Assembly (NCBI RefSeq): GCF_000003605.2
Contig: NW_003141807.1
Span: 109,200-120,642, forward strand
Origin: Saccoglossus kowalevskii
Taxonomy: Eukaryota; Hemichordata; Enteropneusta; Harrimaniidae
DNA length: 11,443 nucleotides
Reading direction: 5' to 3'
Below are positions 1 to 8,002 of the stretch, one piece after another (within the stretch, counting starts at the first letter, position 1; every line of letters starts with the position of its first letter). The translations under genes and the position numbers were made by a program. A model generated the notes under the pieces. It was not told the DNA's origin and made no database searches. It worked only from the letters and a program-made list of their open reading frames with translations.

Positions 1-439
1 ATCCCTGGCTCACAAATATAACTGTGTTGTGCTGTTAAAACAAATATTTATACAATTCTGCTCATTTGCCGTATAATAAATTGTTGCAAGGTGGCTTAAT
101 GAAAAATGATTGATTCCACATTCTTGTCTCCATAGTAACTGAAATTTTAAAATATTCCTTTTAAACATTATGACTCTCTTGTGTATATAGTTTTGAATTG
201 GAAGTATTTTCAAATCAAGCCGATAGGTTTTCTGCCATTGACTCTAAAAAATTTGAAGTTATATACTAGTGTGTTTGTTTTTTCAGCCCACAACTCAATG
301 ATAATTTCATAGATAAATGAAAATAATTTAATAATAATAATAATTTAAAACAATAAGCTGTTCTCTGTTAGTTATTATGAATTTTTCAACCTATGCCATG
401 ATTGATATACGTATAATGTTTATCAAATTTTGCTCATTT
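1..439. other. AT-rich non-coding DNA
   Basis: No gene is visible. Reading frames are short and broken in all six frames. It contains a short (TAA)n run near 328-343 and a pyrimidine tract ending in CAG near 276-286 that resembles a 3' splice site, but the sequence after it meets stops within a few to about ten codons in the frames checked, so I do not call an exon. The segment ends where the TGGCT-rich minisatellite begins. Confidence 0.6.
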
Positions 440-917
440 GCTGGCTGGCTTTTCTGACTGGCTTTGCTAGCTGACTAACAGATGGGCTAGATTTGCTGGT
501 TGGCTAAATGCTGACAGGCTGTGCTTGGTCCTTTTGCTGGCTTGTTTTGCTAGATTCCTTTGCTTGCTGGCTGTCTTTAGTGATCTACTGGTTGGCCTTG
601 CTGACTGGCCTTGCTGACAGGTTGCCTATGCTTGCTGACTGTTGGTTGGCTGGCTTTGCTTGTTGACTTAGATGACTGCGTGGGTTGGCTTTGTAGACTG
701 GCTAGCTGGTTTTTTGCTTGCCTGCTGTGTAACTGGTTTTTCTGGTTGGCTTTACTGTCTGGCTAGGTTTGGTGGTTGGCTTCACTGTTTGGTTGGCTTT
801 ACTGGTTGGCTTTACTGTCTGGATGGTTTCGCTGGTTGGTTTTGCTGGTTGGCATTACTGTTTGGTTGACTTTACTGGTTGGCTTTACTGTCTGGCTAGG
901 TTTGGTGGTTGGCTTTA
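440..917. repeat. Degenerate GT-rich minisatellite (TGGTTGGCTTTACTG-like unit)
   Basis: A tandem array of roughly 14-16 bp units of the form TGGTTGGCTTTACTG, strongly depleted in A and enriched in G and T on the plus strand. The left part (440-700) is very degenerate, with variants such as CTGGCTGGCTTT and CTGACTGGCCTTG. The right part (740-917) is more regular. A higher-order repeat is visible: the segment starting at 742 recurs at 875 with a single C/T difference (at 783) over about 43 bp, a 133-bp period. The array lacks stops in some frames, so it produces W/G/L/F-rich open frames at 672-869 and 776-1105. These are composition artefacts: their peptide is just the translated repeat, with no signal peptide or domain architecture. 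Confidence 0.9.
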
Positions 918-1110
918 CTACCTATCCATCTCTGAATGAATCTCAGCCAGTGGTTTTAGCCTCCCTATTGAGACACACTTGCCCAGGTAGGGGGTTGATC
1001 CTTTGTGGTGTTACCAGTTACCTGTTAGCAAGTTTATCGGGCCCTGGCCTACCCTGTCTTTCTTGGACACCTTTGTTAGCTGAGAGACCTTTTCTTGTTG
1101 GCTAGCCTTT
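918..1110. other. GC-richer tail after the minisatellite, function unknown
   Basis: Base composition becomes more balanced than in the surrounding DNA and the tandem pattern stops. A satellite-like remnant (TTGTTGGCTAGCCTTT) returns at 1095-1110, so this segment may be an insertion into the array or a decayed part of it. The plus-strand frame of the repeat stays open through here to a stop near 1105. CAG followed by GTAGGG around 982-990 resembles a splice donor, but no matching acceptor and recognisable peptide support an exon. I do not recognise the sequence. Confidence 0.4.
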
Positions 1111-2792
1111 GTTTGATGACTTCTATGAAATTAACAAAAACAGGAAGTGTTATGTAGCTGAGCCTTAATTGCTCAATATCATCACTTGTCTTTAAACATG
1201 GAAATAAAAACAAATTACAGTGATGCACATTTTTATGACAGTATTTGTTGCACGACTCGTAAAGCATGGTCATAAAGACAGTGTTAAAATAAGATCGGTA
1301 AAATTTGTTCAAAGGGAGTGATATTAAGTGTGGTTAATCTTTACTTGGAATGGTTTATTTATATTTCTTTTTTTTGAAGTGCCTGTCGTTTTATTGCTTT
1401 GCCTTTTTCGTATGATTGCCAACCCACATCACCTTCAGCAATGTACCGCAACTTTGTTTTCCCTTCATCTTTTGATAAATACCTATACATCATCACAGAC
1501 GATGACTCTTTTATGGAACCATATTTTTACCATCAGATGAGTGTGGTGTAATTTGCTGCTTGTATATTACACTATTCAGGCATCTTCTTCAAGTGAAAAA
1601 AAATAAAAACTTCAGTTTAAAATGCAGACATTATTGTTTGTGCATTATACAGGGTTTTTGAAGAGGTTTTTGATAATCAGATAAGTTGGTATTATTTTTC
1701 TCGTATAGCAAAAATTGGGATATTTCAGAAGTCAGTAAGCCGACCAATTGGTTTGCTTCATTTTGATTGGATCATTGGCTCCAACCAACAATTTGTTCTA
1801 CAATATGTGCTCTTGATTTGATCTACAAGAAGTGTTTCTTTTTGTTTCATTTGCGTTAATTCATATAATACTGAACTCTGGCTTGTACTACATTTTCCCA
1901 AAGTATGAGTGGAGTAGGAAAAATAACAAGGATCCAGAATCTATAAATTTATCTATCAAGTTTCAGATTTGAGATCACAAAGTAATTTCTAAAAGTAATA
2001 ATAAAAGGAGTAATTTTTTAGTCTCAGCCTGTGTACACATAAGGTATTGTTGTACTGATGTCTGTCTACCGGGGGATATGTCATGTATGCTCCATCGTTA
2101 TACCAAGAACCACTGGCTGAACTGAATGGAATTTGCTACACAGATATTTTATGATAAACATCCGATCTGATTGGATTTTGGTCCAAATCTGCATATTAAT
2201 TGAATAATCTACATTACAAATTTACCAACTTGAGCTGTTCCTTGTGCATCTTTTAATTTTAAAATTGATAAATGCTTGCTGTTTGTGTAGATGAATTTAT
2301 TATAATAGCTCAAATTAATCAGTGCATTTAATTAGCTAATTTGCATACTATCTATAATTAGCTTATTTATTATGTATTGTATATTAGTAAAGTTTCCTCA
2401 AGTGAATGGAATGTTGTGCACGAATGCTAATTTTGAAATCAATCTATTCATGAAGCTGAGATACAAAGTCAAGGCCTAATTGGTTGTTGAGTAAACATCA
2501 ACAAATATTGAATTTTTGTCACATGGGAACACTTTCTATAATCTCTAGTTATGCTAAAAAAAAATGTCGTAATATTTACAGTATTATTCTTCATTTTCAT
2601 AAATGCTATACAATACCCTGGTATAACGTAGATTGATGGATGAATATAATTAGTGTTTGTCACTAGCTTACTTGTTTTGGTTATCTCCAACCCTGCAAGC
2701 CTATGTACACAGATGGCATAGTACATGCAAGATATTCAAACCCCTAACTCACCCAAGGTCTCTCATAATACTTAGTAAATGTGTTTATATTC
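1111..2792. other. AT-rich non-coding DNA, no gene seen
   Basis: About 1.7 kb of AT-rich DNA with homopolymer runs and many AATAAA-type hexamers expected from composition. Open frames at 1328-1540 and on the minus strand at 1076-1312 and 2469-2726 are short, lysine/isoleucine/asparagine or phenylalanine rich and match nothing I recognise. A GC-richer patch near 2030-2180 has the look of an old dispersed repeat, and a phrase in it (TGAATGGAATTTG near 2124) is loosely echoed near 2404, but I cannot define its ends. Confidence 0.55.
2314..2375. promoter_or_regulatory. Possible homeodomain/POU binding-site cluster
   Basis: Within about 60 bp there are several ATTA/TAAT cores, a perfect 12-bp palindrome AATTAGCTAATT at 2330-2341, and an exact POU octamer ATTTGCAT at 2339-2346 overlapping it. 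Such clusters occur in animal enhancers bound by homeodomain and POU factors. In AT-rich DNA they also arise by chance, so this is only a candidate. No promoter or exon lies close by. Confidence 0.2.
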
Positions 2793-3260
2793 CTCAGTGA
2801 CTTCACCACATGTAAGCCCAGTATCTTCCCACGAGTCTCATCCATGCCTCAGCCATGGCTGACTCTTGACCCGCCTATAGTATGTCTCACCCATAGTTCA
2901 CTCAAGATCTACCCATGGCTCACCCGGGACCCATGCACCCATGGCTCATCCTCGGTTCTCCCATGGCTCATCCTCGGTTCTCCCATGGCTCATCCTCGGC
3001 TCTCCCATGGCTCATCCTCGGTTCTCCCATGGCTGACTCAAGATGCTTCTCTGGCTCATTCAACACCCACCTATGGCTCACCTCATACTCGCTCATGACT
3101 CACCCTAGATCTACCCTAGGCTTGACTCGTACCACTCCCACCCATAGCTAAAGCCACACCCACCAATAGCTCACTCCAAGACTTGCCCATTGCTCACCCT
3201 AGATCTACTCCAGGCTTATCCCACATCCACCCATGGCTCATCTCCGTCTCGACCATTGTT
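2793..3260. repeat. Degenerate C/T-rich minisatellite around CCATGGCTCA
   Basis: A tandem region whose recurrent word is CCCATGGCTCA or CCCATAGCTCA, with spacers such as CCTAGATCTACCC. Outside the regular core the copies are very diverged and spacing is irregular. A secondary 94-bp period is visible: CACCCTAGATCTAC at 3101 recurs at 3195 with similar flanks. The overlapping plus-strand open frames at 2781-3098 and 2915-3151 are translations of the repeat (H/G/S/P/W/L-rich) and are not genes. Confidence 0.9.
2938..3035. repeat. Regular 22-bp tandem core, about 4.5 copies
   Basis: Four full units of 22 bp (2938-2959, 2960-2981, 2982-3003, 3004-3025) and a partial fifth (3026-3035). Each begins CCCATGGCTC and ends CTCGGTTCT. 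Unit 3 differs by one T-to-C change at position 3000. Near identity here, against strong divergence in the flanks, indicates recent expansion or homogenisation of this core within an older array. The period is not a multiple of three, so the translated product changes frame from unit to unit, which argues against coding. Confidence 0.95.
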
Positions 3261-3495
3261 CTCCACTGGCTCCTTCGTCCAGAGCTTAAACTACACTGAA
3301 GCATCAAAGGCATTTGCTCTTACATGTATGCCCAATGAGTAAGCCTTGATGCCCTTTATACAAACATATTCACTATATTATATCCTTCTATGCTAAGACT
3401 AAATTTAGCCTTGGCCTTGAGTGACCTCTCAACTCTGGAGTTCAAGTACTTTTCTTTCTCACCACATGCTAGCCTAGGCTCACCCAGCTATTTTT
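3261..3495. other. Unique spacer between minisatellite and dispersed repeat
   Basis: Moderately AT-rich DNA with no gene and no clear repeat. It separates the C/T-rich array from the hairpin that begins the next repeat. Some CTCACC/TAGCCT words near 3455-3490 look like further remnants of the array. Confidence 0.4.
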
Positions 3496-3526
3496 AGCTC
3501 CGCTTTTGACTTTGTCAAGCGGAGCT
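3496..3526. repeat. Strong imperfect hairpin (GCGGAGCT inverted repeat)
   Basis: The left arm AGCTCCGCTTTTGAC and the right arm GTCAAGCGGAGCT are complementary around a TTT loop, with two unpaired T residues in the left arm, giving 13 pairs in all. It is distinctly GC-rich inside AT-rich surroundings. As DNA it could extrude a cruciform. In a transcript it would be a stable stem-loop, and an intrinsic bacterial terminator is not implied in this eukaryotic context. Confidence 0.9.
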
Positions 3527-3583
3527 TATCATATGAGTGATTGTATTGTTCGTCGTCGTCCGTGTCAACTTTTTACTTTTTTG

Positions 3584-3869
3584 ACTTCTTCTTGAAAACT
3601 ACAATTCTTATTGCTTTGTACTTAGTGTATAATGTATATACCTTGGGCAGACCTCTCGTAGATTTGTTCATGTCGTGATGAAATATTTAAATTTTTATTT
3701 TGATGAATATTTTTCTCATTTTTGGTAAAAAGTGATATTTTCAACTTCTTGTTGATAACGGCAAGTCCAATTGCTTGATACTTATACTTATAGGGACCTC
3801 GTGTAGACTTCTCTCAGATTTGTTCATATTTTAATGATATCTTCAGTTCTTTAACTGAAATATGCATTG
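3584..3869. repeat. Two diverged tandem subunits, period about 159 bp
   Basis: Copy 1 begins at 3584 (ACTTCTTCTTGAAAACTAC) and copy 2 at 3743 (AACTTCTTGTTGATAACGGC). Shared landmarks in the same order are a TTGCTT(T/G)(G/A)TACTTA block, GACCTC with TCGTAGA/TCGTGTAGA, AGATTTGTTCAT, and an (A/T)TGATGAAATAT or AATGATATC block. The shared landmarks span about 100 bp in each copy, and weaker similarity continues to the end of copy 2. Copy 2 also carries a small hairpin (TTCAGTT, loop CTTT, AACTGAA) at 3842-3859. The subunits belong to the composite repeat that surrounds them. Confidence 0.7.
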
Positions 3870-3870
3870 C

Positions 3871-3895
3871 TAACAGTTGAGCTATCTCGGCCGAG
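3871..3895 (-). other. tRNA-like A-box (pol III promoter remnant)
   Basis: The minus strand reads CTCGGCCGAGATAGCTCAAC then TGTTAGC. The stretch TAGCTCAACTG fits the A-box TRGCNNAGYNGG apart from the GT/AC variation after TAGCTCA, and the preceding GGCCGAGA resembles a tRNA acceptor/D-arm start. No B-box of the GGTTCGANTCC type occurs at the expected distance, and no cloverleaf can be drawn, so this is not a tRNA gene. It is best explained as the head of a tRNA-derived repeat. A perfect palindrome CTCGGCCGAG occupies 3886-3895. Confidence 0.5.
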
Positions 3896-3905
3896 AGGCT
3901 GCCTG

Positions 3906-5457
3906 TTCTAGATATAAGAATTGGAAATGCCTTGGTAAATGGTAAAAATGTATATCTCATTTTTTGCAATGGGTGCCTTTATGCTGTTATTGTTCCAAAT
4001 CCCTCCTCCCTCCTACTGTTTTCAATGTGATAATATACAAATGTCTCTCCCATGATGCCTTGCACATATAATAGTATGTTCAGTTGTGCAAAATTTGTTT
4101 TACACTTTTAAATTCAAATTCCGTCTCATCCTCCTGATATGACATAATGTTATTATCATTAATATTGTTTTTCCTGGTAGTTTTTCCAAAGTGAGTAAGT
4201 CAGAACATGATCATCGGTATTACATTTTCAAAGTTTTATGCAAATATCCCATGATGTTACTAATGCACGAACTAGAGAGAAAACGTTACATACATGTCAT
4301 ATCAGCATACAGTCTCAGCAAAGGAATCTTGCCTGCACAGTTAGGATTAAATTATGTTTAAATAGGGCATTGACCTGACCTAAGCCTTCTGTGGTGCAGC
4401 GCGAGATCCTTTATGACATCTGAAGTTACCAGTAGCCTGTCTCTTGACTTCGTTCATCTGATGATATTGGTAGTTTGATAGTCTATGTCCTTGCAGCAAA
4501 TTAACATCAATTTTTTATCTCATTTCATAAATAAAAATAAACATAATTCATATTTTCTTCAACAGACTTCTCCATCTTGTCTCAAATCAAGAAAAAAAGA
4601 AAATTGTTGAATAATATATTATACCAAATTTGTTATCAAAAATATGTCATTGAAATTGTCAGTCAATGCGAATAACTTTTAAATATTTTTTTGATCATAT
4701 TTAATAAAAATGTTGTTACAATAAACACATAAGTATTCATTTGATAAAATACTGAAAACTGCATGTCTTTAATTACTACTGCTTATAAATAGGGCTGAAT
4801 CTAGGAGGACGCATGCACATTAGACGTAAAATACTGATTTCCTAGAGTAAAATCTAATCTGAAGATTATTAGTACCTGTATAATGCTAATAATGAGGTAC
4901 TATATTAGCACTATTATTGTTAGAAACACAGAACCAATAGAGCCACAACATGCAACTCGAAATATTGGGTCATTTGAGCAAGCATAATATTATGTGCTTC
5001 TAATAGAATAAATACAGTAATGTTAATAACATAAACTGTATAACTAAACCAGTATTAACATGGTGAGTAACTTGAAAGTAAAGTTATGTCTCAGTATTTA
5101 TGTATTAAAAAAAATCATTCCATTTAATTGATATTACATGATAGATTCCGATGGGTTTTTTTTCAGTCACACCAGTGAAATATTTAAAATAATATTCAAT
5201 TTATTGTGGAAAACTTTCAATAATTATGTTTTTTATCACTTGCACTGGTTTTGGCAATCTTAACGCAAGTATTTTCTTGGTCCGTCCCTTATGTGAGAAT
5301 TACAGGGAGTGAGCTTAAATAATTTAGATTGCCTCCCTTGTACAGCGATCAATATATATATTCTGTACTTCAATGCTAGCTATCTGATTGTGGTTTCCAG
5401 TGCATTGACTTTGTTTACAGAATTTAAAAAATCTTATCAGGTATCATGCGCTCTCAC
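3906..5457. other. AT-rich non-coding DNA with one GC-richer island
   Basis: No gene is supported. The island at about 4380-4460 has an open minus-strand frame at 4383-4514 (44 codons). A quasi-palindromic patch near 4870-4920 contains the 7-bp inverted repeat AGTACCT/AGGTACT plus overlapping ATTAGCA-type arms. The tract ending in TTTTTTTTCAG at about 5157-5166 resembles a 3' splice site, but the sequence after it hits stops quickly. The plus-strand frame at 5309-5491 is short and unrecognised. Confidence 0.5.
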
Positions 5458-5540
5458 AGGCTACCCTCTCTTGGAACTCCACCTCGATTGATCCCTGAAT
5501 TGAGGGTCGTACTGACCCCGATAGGTTTGGCAACTATCCC
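5458..5540 (-). other. Candidate short exon, minus strand, unproven
   Basis: On the minus strand an acceptor-like ATTTCCACACAG precedes GGGATAG at 5540, and a donor-like GTGAGAG follows AGCCT at 5458, bounding 83 nt. One frame is fully open across it and reads GIVAKPIGVS, then TTLNSGINRGGVPREGSL, with varied codons rather than the AT-rich codons of the surroundings. A second frame is open almost to the end. GC content is visibly higher than the flanks. I do not recognise the peptide, no partner exon is identified, and a conserved non-coding element or repeat fragment is as likely. Two small hairpins (CCCT/AGGG and GGGTC/GACCC) fall inside it. Confidence 0.2.
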
Positions 5541-5828
5541 CTGTGTGGAAATATCATTAACAGGAATCTGTACCCTCTACTCGTGTACATATTGATTTAA
5601 TTGTAACCTAATTAGACAATGTTGCTTTCATGCGTTTAATAAATTATCATAGAAACTGACATGAGTTCTAATTAATCACCTCATTCAAAAATACAAAAAT
5701 TGCGAAATTTCTTCATTTTTTTTTTAAATGAACTGCTATTTCAATTTGTGTTGTTTTTAACGTTTCCGCACTTTAGAAGTGTAATAAATTTAGCACAACA
5801 ATTTAATACAATATATAATTTTATTAGC
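5541..5828. other. AT-rich non-coding spacer
   Basis: AT-rich DNA with no gene, tandem array or clear element end. It contains TTAATTGTAA-type words and a poly-T run near 5717-5726. It leads directly into the GT microsatellite. Confidence 0.5.
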
Positions 5829-5869
5829 GTGTGTATGTGTATGTGTATGTGTGTGTGTGTGTGTGTGTG
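5829..5869. repeat. GT microsatellite, interrupted then pure
   Basis: The array starts as (GTGTAT)-type repeats at 5829-5848 and becomes pure (GT)n at 5849-5869, about 10.5 units. The plus-strand frame 5831-6061 starts inside this repeat (VYVYVCVCVCV-type peptide) and is an artefact. The pure part is likely polymorphic in length between individuals. Confidence 0.97.
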
Positions 5870-6031
5870 CCTCTGACAATATGGAGTGTGCATTGCCTTA
5901 TAATGGCCCCTACCGCCATGGCATGCATAGCAGACTCTCTCGATATTAATGGCATGGAACAGAAGTTTAATATCACCTTATTCGTCAAAGTATTGTTTAC
6001 TCTGTCTATGTTGTTTTTATCATGGTCCCAT

Positions 6032-6046
6032 GGGGAGGGGGTGGGG
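6032..6046 (+). other. G-run tract (possible G-quadruplex or triplex)
   Basis: The sequence GGGGAGGGGGTGGGG gives 13 G residues in 15 bases, very unlike the AT-rich surroundings. Only three long G runs are present, so an ordinary intramolecular quadruplex would need a two-tetrad fold or a split run. It lies about 160 bp after the GT microsatellite. Confidence 0.6.
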
Positions 6047-7622
6047 TATTTACATACTTAATTAAGATCCGCCTGCTAGGGAGTTTCTCTGCTGTATAAT
6101 GCATTGTGCCTAGACTACTAATAGTAAAAAAAAAAAACGATTTTCATCAGCATCCTCTATTAAATTTATATTAAATAAATAAATCTTTTTTTCTCTCTTT
6201 CCTGAATTTATTCTTAACAGCGTTAACTTTGTGTACACATTTTTCTAATTATATAGTTTTCCTCTCGCCCTTTCATTTAACATGATGTATTTAAAATTAC
6301 TAGTGATGAAAATTTAATTTTTCTTGCTGTCTGAGTCAACATTGAATGCTGTAAATCTGAAGCGAAATGGACCTAAAATTAAAATCACTTATGTTGAAGT
6401 GTTCAATTATTTACATCAAGAATTCTGGATTTACCCGACTGTAAAAAAGTCATATTATTTCTAGAACCGTCATGCTGGGTACTTACTGGATTACTCATAA
6501 TACAAATCTGTTTTCTTGTCGTAGGAAGTTTTCCGCCTAATTTTCCCATTTATTTAATGTTACTGTTTAATAATTCAAATTTATTATCGTTGCGTTTCTA
6601 TAACTTCGTTGTTTTGTGGGGATGATAATTAGGTATCAATGCACGACCGCCGTCGACACATTTTCTTGTATCATGTGACTTAATTGTAATTCAATTTTGT
6701 TGCTTTTTAGTTTCCACATTGGAAGGTTTGGGATTATTGCCGTTTCCTTTACTTATTAGCCAATTAGCCAATGTTTGATAAAAGTGATTTCCTGTATTTA
6801 GCAATTTGGCTGACATAAATTACTAGAATCAAACACTTTCTACATGTCCGAAATGTTATTTAAATATTACTCACAAGTTTATTAGGAAGTGACTGCTCTT
6901 CAAAATGAAGTTAAAATTGTTAATGGGCTTAGCAGTCTCCTGAATCCACTGACATGCATTCTTGTCCCAGGGCTACCATTTTCATTGGATTTGCAAATTT
7001 GCAAGGATTTATATTTTTTTTCAAAATTGTGCTCGCACAAATACTGAGAGATTTTGCGTATTGTGTGAACGCTCGTGACAAAAATCAAATGATTTGATTT
7101 CGAACTTGAATTTCTCCTGCTCAGTGTTGAAATCCTGATATTTCAGAAGGAAAATGAGGTTGAGATACTCTCTCCTTGTCAGAATTTATTAAGTGTAGAA
7201 ATACACCAAAAATGATCTCACATTTGTTGAAACAAACATGATGTTTCGACATAGAAAAATAATCATCCTTTCAGCGAAAATAAGTATTTTACAGAATTAT
7301 AGTAGCAGTTTTCTTGGAAAATTAACCAAATAGAAACAAATTGTTATAAATATTCATGTTGAGGTTAAAAAAAATGTTAAAACCTAACTGTATGTTTGTT
7401 TGTTGCATTTTGTTTACTCCAAATACATGTTTCTGTGGTTATTGAATTTTTCTTGCTCAATAAATAATGTTTGCCCTTCTCAATCCCACTTTGTACTATG
7501 AGAACAGCACACTAACTGCACCTGTTTTGTCAGAGCAAAACACCCATACACATTCAAATTTGTTGATACAACATGAATATTACTATTAAAAGATTATATA
7601 TTATATAAAACTATATATGTTA
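6047..7622. other. AT-rich non-coding DNA, no gene seen
   Basis: About 1.6 kb without a supportable gene. It contains a 12-base poly-A run at 6126-6137 and a splice-acceptor-like TTTTCTTGTCGTAG near 6511-6524, whose following frame closes after about ten codons. There is a CpG-containing patch near 6630-6660, a palindromic octamer-like ATTTGCAAAT near 6988, and a hairpin TTGTGC/GCACAA near 7027-7040. The minus-strand frame at 6900-7088 gives an unrecognised 62-residue peptide. Confidence 0.55.
7082..7100. repeat. Short perfect inverted repeat
   Basis: Arms AAATCAAA (7082-7089) and TTTGATTT (7093-7100) flank the three bases TGA. It is AT-rich and short, and could be chance. No function is inferred. 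Confidence 0.6.
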
Positions 7623-7718
7623 CGTAATTATGTTTAGGAAGCTCAGTCCCTGACTGTCATAACAATCAGTTTTGAGATACCTTATAAGTTTCTATGGTAT
7701 TTTTACATATTAAATATT
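7623..7718. repeat. Diverged ~95-bp direct repeat, copy A
   Basis: This segment aligns along its length with 8223-8316. Shared blocks in order are CG..AATTATGT/CGAAAATGT, TCCC, AACAATCA, TGAGAT, ACC..ATA, TTTCT, TAT..TTT and a terminal AATATT. Lengths are nearly equal (96 and 94 bp). On the minus strand the frame corresponding to the open frame of copy B is interrupted by a TGA, so this copy does not encode the same peptide. It may be a member of a dispersed repeat family. Confidence 0.6.
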
Positions 7719-8002
7719 ATCAAAACAATTATGAGTTCTTAACACTGGTGTGTTATGTTTTCTATTTATTTATTTATTTGTCAGTCTGACTTTGGTGTAA
7801 GTTTGAGATGCTCTGATACATGTTTCTGAACAAGCTTATTTTGTTTCCTGATGTGATTATGGATAATTTAATAGAATCAGTGGCAGCCAGGGCTTGAACT
7901 TAAATATCCTGAGGCCACTCAGTTTCAATTCCAAAGTTCTAAAAATCTCTTAAACTGATTGAGTATTTCGCTATTGTATTTGCTGTTAGTAGCACATCAA
8001 CT
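7719..8002. other. AT-rich spacer between repeat copy A and the MITE
   Basis: No gene. A GC-richer patch at about 7880-7920 (CAGCCAGGGCTTGAAC, then CTGAGGCCACTCAG) looks unlike its flanks and could be an old repeat fragment. It does not form a tRNA T-arm or cloverleaf. Confidence 0.4.

Larger units (their letters stand above)
3496..3905 (-). mobile_element. Composite dispersed repeat with tRNA-like head (SINE-like candidate)
   Basis: Three parts can be seen. (1) At 3496-3526 there is a strong hairpin, AGCTCCGC and GCGGAGCT arms. (2) A GTCGTCGTC stretch at about 3551-3562 is followed by two diverged tandem subunits. (3) At 3871-3895, read on the minus strand, lies a tRNA 5'-end-like sequence containing TAGCTCA. 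Read on the minus strand this gives a tRNA-like head, a body and a hairpin tail, the layout of a tRNA-derived SINE. However, I find no convincing B-box downstream of the A-box, no obvious target-site duplication and no 3' oligo-A. The hairpin with an adjacent GTCGTC stretch resembles repeats I recall from mollusc genomes, which is recollection and unverified. Strand is assigned from the A-box only, and the outer ends are approximate. Confidence 0.5.

Noticed and set aside
672-1105. Tryptophan/glycine/leucine-rich open frames as a membrane protein
   Set aside because: The peptide is the direct translation of the GT-rich minisatellite, present in overlapping frames, with no domain structure.
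1648-2694. Second hAT element starting CAGGGTTTTTG near 1650 and ending AACCCTG near 2694
   Set aside because: The ends do not match beyond CAGGGTT and the flanking bases do not form a direct repeat.
2781-3151. Repeat-containing proteins in two overlapping frames
   Set aside because: The 22-bp period is not a multiple of three, so each frame simply cycles through the same repeat; this is a low-stop artefact.
2793-3260. CRISPR array
   Set aside because: The units are contiguous tandem repeats without unique spacers, and the genome is eukaryotic.
3496-3526. Rho-independent terminator
   Set aside because: The context is animal genomic DNA with no bacterial gene upstream; the hairpin belongs to a dispersed repeat.
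3840-3905. Functional tRNA gene on the minus strand
   Set aside because: Only an A-box-like 5' part is present; no B-box, anticodon arm or acceptor pairing can be found.
5831-6061. Open frame starting in the GT microsatellite
   Set aside because: The start lies in the repeat and the remainder is a short unrecognised peptide.
5585-6715. Possible duplication of TTAATTGTAA...TGTTGCTTT between about 5596-5629 and 6680-6709
   Set aside because: The shared stretch is short and AT-rich with no extension into the flanks.
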